A stretch of 64,000 bases of DNA, taken from Oceanicaulis sp. Its GTDB lineage: Bacteria > Pseudomonadota > Alphaproteobacteria > Caulobacterales > Maricaulaceae. A model generated the notes under the pieces. It was given only the letters and a program-made list of their open reading frames with translations. It had not been told where the DNA came from and did no database searches. Both the position numbers and the translations under genes were made by a program. The stretch spans positions 2,691,501-2,755,500 of the forward strand of contig CP157796.1 in NCBI GenBank assembly GCA_040112665.1, in the 5' to 3' direction. Numbering within the stretch: the first letter of the stretch is position 1; each line of letters opens with the position of its first letter. Below, in pieces: positions 17,123-29,857 of this stretch.

Positions 17123-17207
17123 GGTCCGCCCGAAGGGCGGCGGTGGGGTGAGGATCGTAGAGCGCTTAAAACTGCATACGCTGGCGTTCCCCCACCCGAC
17201 CCGGACC
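17123..17207. repeat. Intergenic nested inverted-repeat element
   Basis: The 178-bp gap after the crotonase gene holds outer arms GGTCCG/CGGACC (17123-17128, 17202-17207), inner arms GGTGGGG/CCCCACC (17142-17148, 17190-17196) and a local hairpin CCGCCCGAAGGGCGG (17126-17140). It resembles the small dispersed intergenic elements of Caulobacter-like genomes. Only one copy was noticed here, so repeat status is unproven; it could also be a terminator region for the converging genes. Confidence 0.35.
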
Positions 17208-17268
17208 TGTCGATCCGCCCCACACTGAGGAGAGAGTTTGCGCGGGCGCTGACAGGGTGTGTTCGCCC

Positions 17269-19095
<1,827 letters not shown>

Positions 19096-19253
19096 GGGGA
19101 GGCCCTTCATGCGGGGGAGTGTTTTCGCGCGCCCTCATAGAGGTTTCCGCCTCATAGCGCCAGCACTGGAAACCGCCGGGGCGCGGCGCTAGTCTCCGCC
19201 GAAAGAACACTGACGCAAAACCCGTTGTGAAAGTGGGTTTTAGGGGAGAAGCC

Positions 19254-21848
19254 ATGAAAAAGACCCTCGCCCGCCTCGCTGCGGCTTGCGCCGCCTTCGG
19301 CCTGAGCGCCGCCGCGCATGCCGAACCGACTGATTTTTTCAAGGTCGACGGGGTGCGCTACGACCCTTCCGTCGCGACCTTCGAATCGGGCGCAGGCTAT
19401 GAGATCGGCGAGCGGCCGGTGCGCTATGACGACATGCTCGCCTATCTCAGAACGCTCGCAGTCGCCTCGCCGCGCATCGAGGTGGAGACGATCGGCTATT
19501 CCCACGAGCGGCGTCCGATTCTGACCTTCACGGTCACGAGCCCCGAGAACCACGCCCGGATCGACGAGATCCGGGAGACCCATCTGGCGCGCCTGCGCGG
19601 CGAGGCCGCGCCGGACGCGGCCCCGATGGTGCTGTGGATCAATTTCGGCGTCCACGGCGCGGAGAGCTCGGGCATGGATGCGGCGATCCCGCTGCTCTAT
19701 CACTTCGCCGCCGCCCAGGGCGAAGCGGTCGAGGCCAAGCTCGACGACGCGGTGATGCTCTTCACCGTCGCGTTCAATCCGGACGGCCACACCCGCCGGA
19801 TCGACCATACCGAGCGCTTCTGGTCCTACGCCGACAACACCGATCCCAACGACATCGCCCACGATCTGTGGGTCACCGCGCGGACGAACCACTACTGGTT
19901 CGACCTCAACCGGCAGTGGCTGCTGCTGACCCAGCCTGAATCCCAAGCCTGGATCCGCAAATGGCATGAATGGAAGCCGATGGTTTCGGCGGACTATCAC
20001 GAGATGGGATCCGACAGCCCGTTCTACTTCCATCCCGGCGAGCCGCTGCGCCGCAATCCGCTGATTCCCGCGCGCGCCCGCGAGCTGACCTTCGAGATCG
20101 GCCGCCGGCATGCGGCCTTCCTGGATTCCGAATCCCGGCTCTATTCCACCCAGGAAGTGTTCGACAATTTCTACATCGGCAAAGGCTCGACCTACCCGCA
20201 GATCAACGGCTCGCTCGGCATCCTGTTCGAAGCCGGCGCGGCGCGCGGCGGTGCGATCCAGACCGAACGGGGCCTCGTCGAGCACGCCGACAATGTGCGC
20301 ACCCAGTTTCGCACCGCGCTGACCACGCTTGAAGGCTCGCTCGACCTGCGCAGCGAGATCACCGCCTATCAGCGCGAGTTCTTCGCCGGCAATCTCTCCC
20401 GGGCCCAGCGCGCCGACCAGCAGGGCTGGGTCTTCACCGCGCCCGGCGATCCCGAACGCGCGCGCCGCTTCGTCCGGCTTCTGCGCATGCACGACATCGA
20501 GGTTTACGAAAACGGCCGCGACATTCGCGCGGACGGCAAGGTCTATCTCGCCGGTCAAAGCTGGTTCGTGCCCACGGCCCAGCTGCAGCACGCCATGATC
20601 CGCGGGATCTTCGACCGGCTGACCGAGTTCGAGGAGAACATCTTCTACGACGTCTCGGGCTGGACCCTGCCGCTCGCCTATGACCTCGATTACGCGCCGG
20701 TGCGTGCGGGCCTGTTCCAGGCCGCTCCGGCCCGGCTCGATCTCGCCGACGGCGCTTTCACGCCTGCGCCCGAGCCTGACGAGGCGCCCTACGCCTATGT
20801 CTTCGACTGGGGCCACACCTATGCGCCGCGCGCGCTGAACCGCGTGCTCGGCGCCGGCGTTCTGGCCCGCGGCGCGAAGGAAGCCTTCAACGTGGACACG
20901 ACCACGGGCGAAGCCGCGCTCGACCGCGGCGCGATCGTCGTCCCCCTCGCTGGCCAGACGGTCGGACGCGACGAGATCCACCAGATCATGCGCACGATCG
21001 CGGCCGAGGACGGCGTGACGGTTCATGCGGCGACCTCGGGCCTCACCCCGGTCGAGGGGCGCGATCTGGGCGCCTGGAACGTGTTCGAGGCGCTGGAAGC
21101 GCCGAAGGTCGTGCTCGCCATCGACGACGGGCTGAGCTGGTATGACGCCGGCGAGATCTGGTGGACGCTGGACTATCGCCACCGCATGCCCGCCACGCTG
21201 GTGAAGAAATCCGATCTCGGCCGGCTGGACTGGAGCGAATACACCCACCTCCTCCTGGTCGGCGGCGACGCCGACCTGCCCGAGCGCGCCCAGGAGACGC
21301 TCGAACGCTGGATCCGCGGCGGCGGCACGCTTGTCGCCATGACCGACGCCGCGCGCTGGGCCGAAACCGCCTTCTTCGAGGACGACGGCGAAGACGCCGA
21401 GAAAGGGCCTGACGACGCCGAGGACGAGACCGTGCGGCGCTACGACGTCTCCGAAATGAACGTCCGCGAAGCCGAGCACGTGATCGGCGGGGCGATCTTC
21501 GAGGCCGATCTCGACACCTCCCACCCGCTGGGCTTCGGCTATCGCGACCGCTTCCTGCCGGTGCATCGCAACGAGACCTTCACGCTGCGCCGTCCCGAAG
21601 ACCCCTATGCGGTTCCCGTGCAGTACGCCGACGCGCCGCTTCTGACCGGTTATGCCTCCGACAAGCGAATCGGCGAGATCGCCGGAACGCCCGCGGTCGT
21701 CACACGCAGGCTGGGCGGCGGATCGGTGATCCTGATGGCCGACAATCCCGTGTTCCGCGGGACTTATCCGGGCACCGAGAAGCTTCTGATGAACGCGATC
21801 TTCTTCTCCGGGATGATCGACGCGGCGCGGGGCGAGTACGAGGAATAG
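19254..21848 (+). CDS. Exported M14-family zinc carboxypeptidase-like protein with C-terminal amidotransferase-like domain
   Basis: An 864-residue secreted protein (signal peptide ending AHAE, about 24). Residues about 50-340 form an M14 peptidase domain with the zinc HxxE motif in NFGVHGAESSG (His about 134, Glu 137) and the downstream NPDGHTRRIDH region. A later segment (about 620-700), with LLLVGGDADLPERAQETLERWIRGGGTLVAM, has a class-I glutamine-amidotransferase-like fold pattern. This architecture occurs in large marine-bacterial M14 proteins thought to digest peptides in the periplasm. The ATG at 19254 follows a strong AGGGGAGA site; an upstream GTG at 19227 would disrupt the signal peptide. 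Confidence 0.87.
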   Translation: MKKTLARLAAACAAFGLSAAAHAEPTDFFKVDGVRYDPSVATFESGAGYEIGERPVRYDDMLAYLRTLAVASPRIEVETIGYSHERRPILTFTVTSPENHARIDEIRETHLARLRGEAAPDAAPMVLWINFGVHGAESSGMDAAIPLLYHFAAAQGEAVEAKLDDAVMLFTVAFNPDGHTRRIDHTERFWSYADNTDPNDIAHDLWVTARTNHYWFDLNRQWLLLTQPESQAWIRKWHEWKPMVSADYHEMGSDSPFYFHPGEPLRRNPLIPARARELTFEIGRRHAAFLDSESRLYSTQEVFDNFYIGKGSTYPQINGSLGILFEAGAARGGAIQTERGLVEHADNVRTQFRTALTTLEGSLDLRSEITAYQREFFAGNLSRAQRADQQGWVFTAPGDPERARRFVRLLRMHDIEVYENGRDIRADGKVYLAGQSWFVPTAQLQHAMIRGIFDRLTEFEENIFYDVSGWTLPLAYDLDYAPVRAGLFQAAPARLDLADGAFTPAPEPDEAPYAYVFDWGHTYAPRALNRVLGAGVLARGAKEAFNVDTTTGEAALDRGAIVVPLAGQTVGRDEIHQIMRTIAAEDGVTVHAATSGLTPVEGRDLGAWNVFEALEAPKVVLAIDDGLSWYDAGEIWWTLDYRHRMPATLVKKSDLGRLDWSEYTHLLLVGGDADLPERAQETLERWIRGGGTLVAMTDAARWAETAFFEDDGEDAEKGPDDAEDETVRRYDVSEMNVREAEHVIGGAIFEADLDTSHPLGFGYRDRFLPVHRNETFTLRRPEDPYAVPVQYADAPLLTGYASDKRIGEIAGTPAVVTRRLGGGSVILMADNPVFRGTYPGTEKLLMNAIFFSGMIDAARGEYEE

Positions 21849-21946
21849 GCGCAAGGCCTGTCCGCCCCCTCGCACCCCGCCTGCATGATGGCCTCACCTC
21901 CCGCCGGGACAGGGCGGATCGCGACCGAAAGGTCCGGGCGGGAGGG

Positions 21947-22011
21947 CGGCGCTCGAGCGCCGGCGGGGATAACGCACGCGTTTCGCTTGCGAAATCGAAC
22001 GAACGTTCGCA
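21947..22011. promoter_or_regulatory. Palindromic operator candidates ahead of the TetR-type gene
   Basis: CGGCGCTCGAGCGCCG (21947-21962) is a perfect 16-bp palindrome. CGAACGTTCG (22000-22009) is a perfect 10-bp palindrome lying within wider arms TGCGAA/TTCGCA (21988-21993 and 22006-22011). The second element ends 11 bp before the regulator ATG. TetR proteins usually bind such palindromes to repress themselves. No Shine-Dalgarno is visible after it, so the mRNA may be leaderless. Confidence 0.5.
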
Positions 22012-22021
22012 TTATTCGCGC

Positions 22022-22582
22022 ATGAGAACCGCCGAGACCACCCGCACCCGCGTGCTCAACACTGCGCTGGACGCCCTGCCCGATCACGGATTCGGCGGGC
22101 TCAGCGTAGGCCGGCTCGCCAGCCTTACCGGGATGTCGAAGAGCGGGCTTATCGCCCGGTTCGGCGATGTCGAACGCCTACAGATCGCACTGGTCGACCA
22201 CGCTGCGGAGCGATTTTCCGCCTCGGTGATCAAGCCTGCCTTCTCCGCGAGCGCCAAAACGCCCGCCCGTTTGCGCGCCCTCGCCAGCGCCTGGCTCGAC
22301 TGGCTGGACGCCCGCCGCCCCTGCCCGCTCATGCAGGCTGCGTTCGAATCCTGCGCGCTCGCTGGGACCGCCGGCGAATACGCCCGCGCCGTCCGCGCGC
22401 GGTTTCAGCCCTTCGTCGCCGGGCTCGCCCGGCCCGCGCTAGGGGAGCGCGCCGAAGCCTTCGCGTTTTCCTTTGAAGCGATCGGGCTCGCCGCGGGGCT
22501 CGCCGCGTTGACGGGCGCAGAAGAAGGCCGGGCCCGCGCCGAGGCCGAATACGACCAAGTTTTCAGCCGTTACGGACTTTGA
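22022..22582 (+). CDS. TetR/AcrR-family transcriptional regulator
   Basis: A 186-residue protein. The N-terminal helix-turn-helix matches the TetR family (TRVLNTALDALPDHGFGGLSV, then LTGMSKSGLIARFGD). The C-terminal ligand-binding region is all-helical and Ala-rich. It is followed after 2 nt by an alpha/beta-hydrolase gene, probably its regulatory target in a small operon. The ligand is unknown. No Shine-Dalgarno is visible before the ATG. Confidence 0.87.
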   Translation: MRTAETTRTRVLNTALDALPDHGFGGLSVGRLASLTGMSKSGLIARFGDVERLQIALVDHAAERFSASVIKPAFSASAKTPARLRALASAWLDWLDARRPCPLMQAAFESCALAGTAGEYARAVRARFQPFVAGLARPALGERAEAFAFSFEAIGLAAGLAALTGAEEGRARAEAEYDQVFSRYGL

Positions 22583-22584
22583 GC

Positions 22585-23388
22585 ATGCTCGCCGCCAATC
22601 TCGCCGCCCGGTTCGCGCCGGAGCGGTTCAAACGCGTCGCCGGCGCCCGTTTCGTCACCCCGCGCGTGAGAAAGCAATCGGACACCGGACGGGACTGGCT
22701 CGAGACGCTGACGCCCGTCGATTTCCCCGCGCCTTGCGGCATGCAGCGCGCCTGGACGGGCGGTGACGGCCCGCTCGTGGTCTTTCAGCACGGCTGGGAG
22801 GCCGACAGCGCCGACCTCAGCACGATCGGTCGGGCGGTGCTCGGAGCGGGCTTCGCCGTCGCATTGATCGACGGGCCCGCCCACGGCGCGAGCACGGGCG
22901 AACGCGCACACATGCTCGCCTTCGCTGAAGGCCTCGCCGCGGCTCAGGCCGCGCTGGGCCGGCCGTTCGCGGTGGTCGCCCATTCGATGGGCCTGCCGGC
23001 GACCGTCATCGCCATGACCCGGCACGGGCTTTCGCCGCAGCGCGTCGTCTCGCTTGGCGCGCCCGACGCGCTGGAGGCCAACGTCAAATTCCAGGGCCGG
23101 GCCATGGGCCTGTCGGACCGGGCGATCGGTCTGATGCTGGACGCGGTCAGCCATCGCTTCGCAGAGGACGCGCGAAAGCTGTCGGTCGTCGCCGACGCGC
23201 CCTCGCTCACCGTACCCGCCCTCATCTGCCACGGACGCGGCGACACGATCGCGCCGCCCGAGGCGGCCGAACGCATGGCCGCCGCCTGGCCGGGCGCCGA
23301 ACTCGCCCTCTTCGACGATCTCGGCCATCGCGGCGTGCTGCGCGACGAGGCGGTGGTGGCGCGGGTGCTGAGGTTTCTGAAGGGGTGA
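22585..23388 (+). CDS. Alpha/beta-hydrolase in TetR operon
   Basis: A 267-residue alpha/beta-hydrolase. The oxyanion strand is VVFQHGWEADSADL, the turn IDGPAHGAST, and the nucleophile elbow AHSMGLPA (Ser about 135). The acid candidate lies in GRGDTIAPPE and the His in DLGHRG. It starts 2 nt after the TetR stop, at the ATG at 22585, so it is likely co-regulated by that repressor. The nucleophile context resembles lipase/esterase-like serine hydrolases; the substrate is unknown. Confidence 0.82.
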   Translation: MLAANLAARFAPERFKRVAGARFVTPRVRKQSDTGRDWLETLTPVDFPAPCGMQRAWTGGDGPLVVFQHGWEADSADLSTIGRAVLGAGFAVALIDGPAHGASTGERAHMLAFAEGLAAAQAALGRPFAVVAHSMGLPATVIAMTRHGLSPQRVVSLGAPDALEANVKFQGRAMGLSDRAIGLMLDAVSHRFAEDARKLSVVADAPSLTVPALICHGRGDTIAPPEAAERMAAAWPGAELALFDDLGHRGVLRDEAVVARVLRFLKG

Positions 23389-23465
23389 GCGGGCGGGCGA
23401 AGTGACCGCGCGGCGCCGAGCAGACGCCGCGAGAGATGGGGCGGGAAGCTGCAGCCTTCAACGCG

Positions 23466-23492
23466 AAAAGCCCCGCGCTTTCGCGCAGGGCT
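23466..23492 (-). terminator. Rho-independent terminator of rpmF
   Basis: Stem AGCCCCGCGC / GCGCAGGGCT (one C-A mismatch) with a TTTC loop. On the minus strand it is followed by TTTTCGCG. It lies 28 bp downstream of the rpmF stop. Confidence 0.7.
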
Positions 23493-23519
23493 CTTCAAAC
23501 CTGAAAAGGCCGCGAAGAC

Positions 23520-23702
23520 TTAGTCTTCGCTGACGTCCAGGATCTGCTTGCCGCGATACATGCCGGTCTTCAGATCGACATGGTGCGGACGGCGCAGCTC
23601 GCCGGTGTCCTTGTCCTCGACATAGGCCGGGTTGTTCAGCGCGTGGTGCGACCGGCGCATGCCGCGCTTGGACGGGGTGGTCTTACGCTTAGGGACCGCC
23701 AT
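23520..23702 (-). CDS. rpmF: 50S ribosomal protein L32
   Basis: A 60-residue basic protein with the alphaproteobacterial L32 sequence style ([20 protein letters not shown] and the [12 protein letters not shown] end). It is a structural protein of the large ribosomal subunit. It lacks the zinc-binding Cys pairs found in some L32 forms, as usual in this class. A terminator follows; the preceding minus-strand gene is pyrG, 116 bp upstream, so it probably has its own promoter. Confidence 0.97.
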   Translation of the reverse strand: MAVPKRKTTPSKRGMRRSHHALNNPAYVEDKDTGELRRPHHVDLKTGMYRGKQILDVSED

Positions 23703-23818
23703 CGGTCACTCCTGCTGTTCGAAACGCCAAATCCTGCGCGCCCAGGGACTCCCGGCGCGGCTGAGCGGAGGGTGATACTCTGTTCGCAGCCGCGAGGCAA
23801 CCGTTTCAGGCGCTTCGC

Positions 23819-25537
<1,719 letters not shown>

Positions 25538-25930
25538 CTAGCGGTTCGGCAGAGCCGGCTCTTCTTCCGCCGGCGCGTCCTGCGGCGCGTCCGCGGGAAG
25601 ATCGGCCGGCGCGTCGTCCGAACCGGCCGGCGGCTCGTCGAAATCGAACGGCAGTTCGCTGTCGCGGGTCTCCCCGGCGCGGTCGATGACCGAACGGTTT
25701 GTGGAATCAACGCCCGAGAGCACCGCCAGGATGATCGAATTGGCGATGAACAGCGCGCCGAGCACCATGGTGGTGCGGGTCAGAAGGTTCGCCGCCCCGC
25801 GGCCGCTCATCATGCCGCCCGGGCCGCCGCCGCCGATCCCCAGAGCCCCGCCTTCGGAGCGCTGCATGAGGATGACGGCCACGAGCGCGACGGTCACGAG
25901 AAGGTGGATGATGAGCAGTACGGCGGTCAT
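25538..25930 (-). CDS. secG: Preprotein translocase subunit SecG
   Basis: A 130-residue inner-membrane protein with two hydrophobic helices (about 3-20 and 55-72) flanking the conserved GALGIGGGGPGGMMSGRGAA loop typical of SecG. It supports SecYEG-SecA protein export. The C-terminal 55 residues form an acidic Pro/Ala-rich tail often seen in alphaproteobacteria. It lies upstream of pyrG and 47 bp downstream of the pseudo-receiver gene. Confidence 0.94.
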   Translation of the reverse strand: MTAVLLIIHLLVTVALVAVILMQRSEGGALGIGGGGPGGMMSGRGAANLLTRTTMVLGALFIANSIILAVLSGVDSTNRSVIDRAGETRDSELPFDFDEPPAGSDDAPADLPADAPQDAPAEEEPALPNR

Positions 25931-25977
25931 TGGGCTCTCGCGGAAATGGATCAGGACGCCCCGGAGAGCCCGGGGCG

Positions 25978-26985
25978 CTAGCTGGCCGCGCGTTTTAGCT
26001 CAGCCTGATCCGAAGCGCCACCGTCGGTGTGCGTCGGGTTCGCCGCGGCCGACGCCATGCGTTTCTGAAGCGCGGCGGCGGCCTGTTCGATCTCGCTGGC
26101 CGAGCGCTCGATCCCGTCGTCTCCGGCGTAGGCGACATAGGCCGCCATGGCGAGCTCCTTGGCCAGGCCCAGATTGCCCGCGCTGAAGCCCTGCGGCTCG
26201 CGCAGCTCGGCCGCCACCTCGCACAGCGCCTGTGAGACGCGCTTGGCTTCAGACGAGCGCGAGCGGGCGAGCCGTTGGCGCACTTCACGCGCGCCGCGCT
26301 CGAACTCGCCGACATCCATGACCGGCGTGCGGCCTTCCTTCATCTCGCGCAGCCCGGCCTCCGCGCCGATGATCACCCGCAGACACAGACGGCGCAGCCG
26401 CTCGCCGTCGACCGTGCGCTGGGCTTCGTCGATCCAGGCGCGCGCCCGGGCCAGCGCGGCGTCGTCCTCGGTGACGACCGCCTTGAGCACGTTCGGCGCT
26501 TCGATGGGCGGCGCGCCGCCTGCGCGCTTGGGATCGCGGCGCCGGTCCGGGCCGATATAGTCGCTCGTCACGATGAAGGGCTTGCGCGCCTTGACCAGCG
26601 TGCGGATCCGCTCCTCGGCGAAGGCGGTGGAGAAGGGCCGGATGATGACGTCGTCGGCGCCGCAGCTCACCGCCTCGCGGACCACGGCGGTGTCGCGCCG
26701 CCAGCTCGTCACCAGGATCGCAGCGAACGGATTGTTGGACACCTCGCCGGCGCGGATCGCGCGCACCAGACCGAAGACTTCGGCCTCATGGTCGGAGGTT
26801 TCGATCACCAGAAGATGGGGCGCGTCGTCCTGAACCCGGCGCTTGAGATCGCGCAGGGTGGAGATCGATTCGATCTCCTTGAAGCCGATCTGCTGCAGCG
26901 CATAGCGCGTCGTGCGCAGATTGACGTGCACAGGGTCATAGAGCGCCACAGTGGCGCGCGCGTACGCGATCTCGCTCATCACCAT
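25978..26985 (-). CDS. Receiver-like (pseudo-response-regulator) protein with helical C-terminal part
   Basis: A 335-residue protein. The first 125 residues follow a response-regulator receiver pattern (VALYDPVHVNLRTTRYALQQ ... AILVTSWRRDTAVVREAVSCGADDVIIRPFS). The position of the phospho-accepting Asp holds Glu (HLLVIETSD) and the conserved Lys is Arg (IIRPF), so it is probably not phosphorylated in the usual way. The remaining 200 residues are largely alpha-helical, with no output domain I recognise. It may act as a scaffold or be constitutively active-like because of the Glu. Neighbours secG and tpiA give no clear functional link. Start could be the ATG at 26985 or 26979. Confidence 0.75.
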   Translation of the reverse strand: MVMSEIAYARATVALYDPVHVNLRTTRYALQQIGFKEIESISTLRDLKRRVQDDAPHLLVIETSDHEAEVFGLVRAIRAGEVSNNPFAAILVTSWRRDTAVVREAVSCGADDVIIRPFSTAFAEERIRTLVKARKPFIVTSDYIGPDRRRDPKRAGGAPPIEAPNVLKAVVTEDDAALARARAWIDEAQRTVDGERLRRLCLRVIIGAEAGLREMKEGRTPVMDVGEFERGAREVRQRLARSRSSEAKRVSQALCEVAAELREPQGFSAGNLGLAKELAMAAYVAYAGDDGIERSASEIEQAAAALQKRMASAAANPTHTDGGASDQAELKRAAS

Positions 26986-27059
26986 CCCCGCATCCCGCTT
27001 CGCATGGCGGGAGTTTCGGCCATGTGACGGGAAGTTAGGGAAAACTTCTGAAGATCGCC

Positions 27060-27797
27060 TTACCGCACCGCGCGGAGCACGCCGGCGAAGTCCTCCGCCT
27101 CGAGGCTCGCGCCGCCGACGAGCGCGCCGTCGATGTCGTCCATCGCGAACAGATCCGCCGCGTTTTCAGGCTTCACCGAGCCGCCGTAGAGAATCCGCAG
27201 CTCGTCCCGCCCCTCGCCTGGAAACGCGCGGCGGATCTGGGCGTGCATGGCCTGGGCGTCCTCCGGCGTCGCGGTCTTGCCCGTGCCGATCGCCCAGACC
27301 GGCTCGTAGGCGATGACAAGTGATTTGGCAGACGCGTCCGCAGGCACGGACCTGGCGAGCTGGGCGATCACCACGTCTTCGGCCTGCCCGGTCTCGCGTT
27401 CGGCCAGCGTTTCTCCGATGCAGACGATCGGAACGAGCCCTGCGGCGATCGCCGCCTCGGCCTTGGCGCGCACGAGGTCGTCGCCCTCGCCATGGTTCGA
27501 GCGGCGCTCGGAATGACCCACTATGACGTAGCGGCAACCGAGCGCTGCGAGCATGCCCGCAGCGAGATCGCCGGTATGCGCGCCCTCCCCGTGCTGCGAG
27601 CAGTCCTGAGCGCCCAGGGCGATCCACGAAGGGAGCCGCTCGGCGAAGGGTGCGATCAACGTTGCGGGCGGGCACAGCGCGGCGTCCACGCCCGGCCCGT
27701 CAGCCCCGAAAGCCTCAACGAGATCGTCAGCCCAGGACAGATCGTCCAGGCCGCCGTTCATCTTCCAGTTTCCGGCGATCAGGGCGGGGCGCGTCAT
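27060..27797 (-). CDS. tpiA: Triosephosphate isomerase
   Basis: A 245-residue enzyme interconverting glyceraldehyde-3-phosphate and dihydroxyacetone phosphate. The catalytic residues are visible: GNWKMN (Asn10, Lys12), VIVGHSERR (His) and YEPVWAIGTGK (Glu plus flexible loop 6). The C-terminal phosphate loop LYGGSVKPENA and VGGASL are present. The ATG at 27797 gives the normal length. An in-frame upstream extension exists but is unconserved. It is divergent from the PpiD-like gene. Confidence 0.97.
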   Translation of the reverse strand: MTRPALIAGNWKMNGGLDDLSWADDLVEAFGADGPGVDAALCPPATLIAPFAERLPSWIALGAQDCSQHGEGAHTGDLAAGMLAALGCRYVIVGHSERRSNHGEGDDLVRAKAEAAIAAGLVPIVCIGETLAERETGQAEDVVIAQLARSVPADASAKSLVIAYEPVWAIGTGKTATPEDAQAMHAQIRRAFPGEGRDELRILYGGSVKPENAADLFAMDDIDGALVGGASLEAEDFAGVLRAVR

Positions 27798-27948
27798 GGG
27801 CGGGTCTCCGGGTCTGTCGGCGCGAAAGCGGGCGCTAGCGGTACCAGCGGTTCCCCGCCGCGGCAACGCGCAGCCGCGCTTCTTGCGGGGGGCGGGCGCC
27901 GCGGCTAGGTTCCGCCGGTCCACAACTCAGCAAGGCACGCCGAAGTTC

Positions 27949-29856
27949 ATGCTTTCCGCCATTCGCAATTTCGCCCGCTCGCCCTGGTTCGGCGGCATGA
28001 TCATCGCGCTTCTGATCGCGGCCTTCGCGCTCTGGGGCGTGAACGACATCTTCCGCGGGACCGGCAACGCGGCGGTGCTGGTAGGCCCTGAACGGGTGAC
28101 CGTGCAGGAGCTGCAGCGCGCCTATGAGCGGCAGATCTTCCAGATCCAGCGCGAAAACCCGCGCTTCACCCGCGAGCAGGCCGACGAGATCGGGCTGGGC
28201 GAGCGCATGGTGGAGACCCTCACCGTGCAGGCCGCGATCGACGCCAAGGCCGGCGAGCTGGGACTAAGCCTGTCTGACGAGCAGCTGATGGAATCGCTGC
28301 GCGAGATCGAGGCGTTCGAGAACCCGTTCACCAACCGGTTCGATCCGCAGACCTATCTGTCGATCCTCGCCGAGAACGGCTATCGCGGTCAGACCGGCGC
28401 GCGCCAGTTCGAGGCCGAGCTGGCCGAGGAACTCTCCCGCGCCCAGCTCGTCGAGGCCGCTCTGGGCGGGGTCGCCGCGCCGCAGGTCTTCGCGCGCGCC
28501 CGCCGCGCCTACGAGCAGGAGCGCCGGGAGATCCGCGCGCTGTTCCTGCCCCCGAGCCTGGTCGGCGAGGTCGAAACGCCCGACGACGCCGCGCTCGAAG
28601 CTTTCATCTCCGAGAACGCGCAGGTGTTCCAGCGGCCCGAGCTGCGGCGCTTCACGCTCGTCCGCGCGCGCCCCGACCTGTTCGAGCGCGATGTCGAGGT
28701 GTCCGAAGAGGACCTTCAGGCGCTTTACGACTTCCGGCGGGAGAACGGCGAGCTGAGCGATCCGCCGACCCGCACCTTCACGCAATGGCCCGCCCCTGAC
28801 GCGGCCTCCGCCGAAGCCGCCGCCGCGCGGATCGCCGGTGGCGAGGACGCCGGCGCGGTCGCAGACGATCTCGGCCTTGGCGAACCTGCGCCCTTCACCG
28901 AGGTTCAGGCCTTCGAAGTGCCTGACAGTGCGATCGCAGACATGGTCTTCGACATGCAGCGCGGCGACGTCCGCGCGGTCGAAGGCCGGCTGGGCTGGCG
29001 CGTGGTGCGCATCGACGACGCGCTCGACCCCGTCGTGCCCTCATTTGAAGAAGTGCGAAGCGATCTGATCGAGGAACTCGCCGCAGGCGAAGCCGACGCC
29101 ATGATGCTCGACGCGCTCGCCGAATTCGAAGAAGCGCGCGGCGCGGGAGCGACGCTCGAAGAAGCCGCTCGCGCCGCGAACCTGCCCGCCGAGCGCTTCG
29201 ACTTCCTGAGCCGTTCAGGCCAGAGCGTGGAGGGGGCGACGGCGGTCACCCTCGTGGACGCGCCGGAAATCCTCGGCCAGGTCTTCGAGCTGCCGATCGG
29301 CTTCGCAGGCGACCTTAATCAGTACGGCGAGAACGGCTATTTCGTCGTGCGGGTCGATGAGGTCGAGGAGTCCCGCCTTCCGGCCGTGGACGAGGTGCGC
29401 GCGCAGGCCACCGCCTTCTACCGCGCGCGCACGGTCGACGACGCGCTCGGCGAGATCCTGCAAGGCGCGCTCGACCGCGTCGAGGCCGGTGAAAGCCTCG
29501 AGCAGGTCGCCGCATCGATCCCCGGCGCCAGGCTCGAGACAAGCACGCTCACCCGCGGCGAAACCGCCGGGCCGTTCAACCGCCAGCTCGTGCAGACCGC
29601 CTTCGCTGCGGCGCCCGGCGAGCCTTTCGAGGCGCGCGCCGGCGATCAGCGTACGCGCGCTGTGGCGATCGTCACGGACGTGACCGCGCCGACCGGCGAT
29701 CCGATCCAGCCCGAGCGCATGCAGGCGCTGTCCGGCGAGCTCTCTGACGATCTCGCCCTGGCGCTTCAGAACGCGCTTCTGGCCACCTACGAGGTTCAGG
29801 CCGACCAGCGTCTGATCGACCTCGCGCTGGGCCGCACCGACCCGAACGCGCCGTAA
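27949..29856 (+). CDS. ppiD: PpiD/SurA-type periplasmic folding chaperone with parvulin-like domain
   Basis: A 635-residue protein anchored by one N-terminal transmembrane helix (about 12-32, GGMIIALLIAAFALWGV). A SurA_N-like region (about 50-190) is followed by a parvulin-type PPIase region (about 225-350; RTFTQWPAPD through GWRVVRIDD) and a long helical C-terminus. The family binds newly exported polypeptides at the Sec exit and helps outer-membrane proteins fold. The PPIase core is divergent, as in alphaproteobacterial PpiD, and may be inactive. It is followed by trpE after a 1-nt gap, a common co-transcribed arrangement. Confidence 0.9.
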   Translation: MLSAIRNFARSPWFGGMIIALLIAAFALWGVNDIFRGTGNAAVLVGPERVTVQELQRAYERQIFQIQRENPRFTREQADEIGLGERMVETLTVQAAIDAKAGELGLSLSDEQLMESLREIEAFENPFTNRFDPQTYLSILAENGYRGQTGARQFEAELAEELSRAQLVEAALGGVAAPQVFARARRAYEQERREIRALFLPPSLVGEVETPDDAALEAFISENAQVFQRPELRRFTLVRARPDLFERDVEVSEEDLQALYDFRRENGELSDPPTRTFTQWPAPDAASAEAAAARIAGGEDAGAVADDLGLGEPAPFTEVQAFEVPDSAIADMVFDMQRGDVRAVEGRLGWRVVRIDDALDPVVPSFEEVRSDLIEELAAGEADAMMLDALAEFEEARGAGATLEEAARAANLPAERFDFLSRSGQSVEGATAVTLVDAPEILGQVFELPIGFAGDLNQYGENGYFVVRVDEVEESRLPAVDEVRAQATAFYRARTVDDALGEILQGALDRVEAGESLEQVAASIPGARLETSTLTRGETAGPFNRQLVQTAFAAAPGEPFEARAGDQRTRAVAIVTDVTAPTGDPIQPERMQALSGELSDDLALALQNALLATYEVQADQRLIDLALGRTDPNAP

Positions 29857-29857
29857 C

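Noticed and set aside
19152..21875. A 907-codon minus-strand open frame opposite the M14 peptidase gene
   Set aside because: No recognisable motif and typical antisense composition; the plus strand has signal peptide, RBS and zinc motif.
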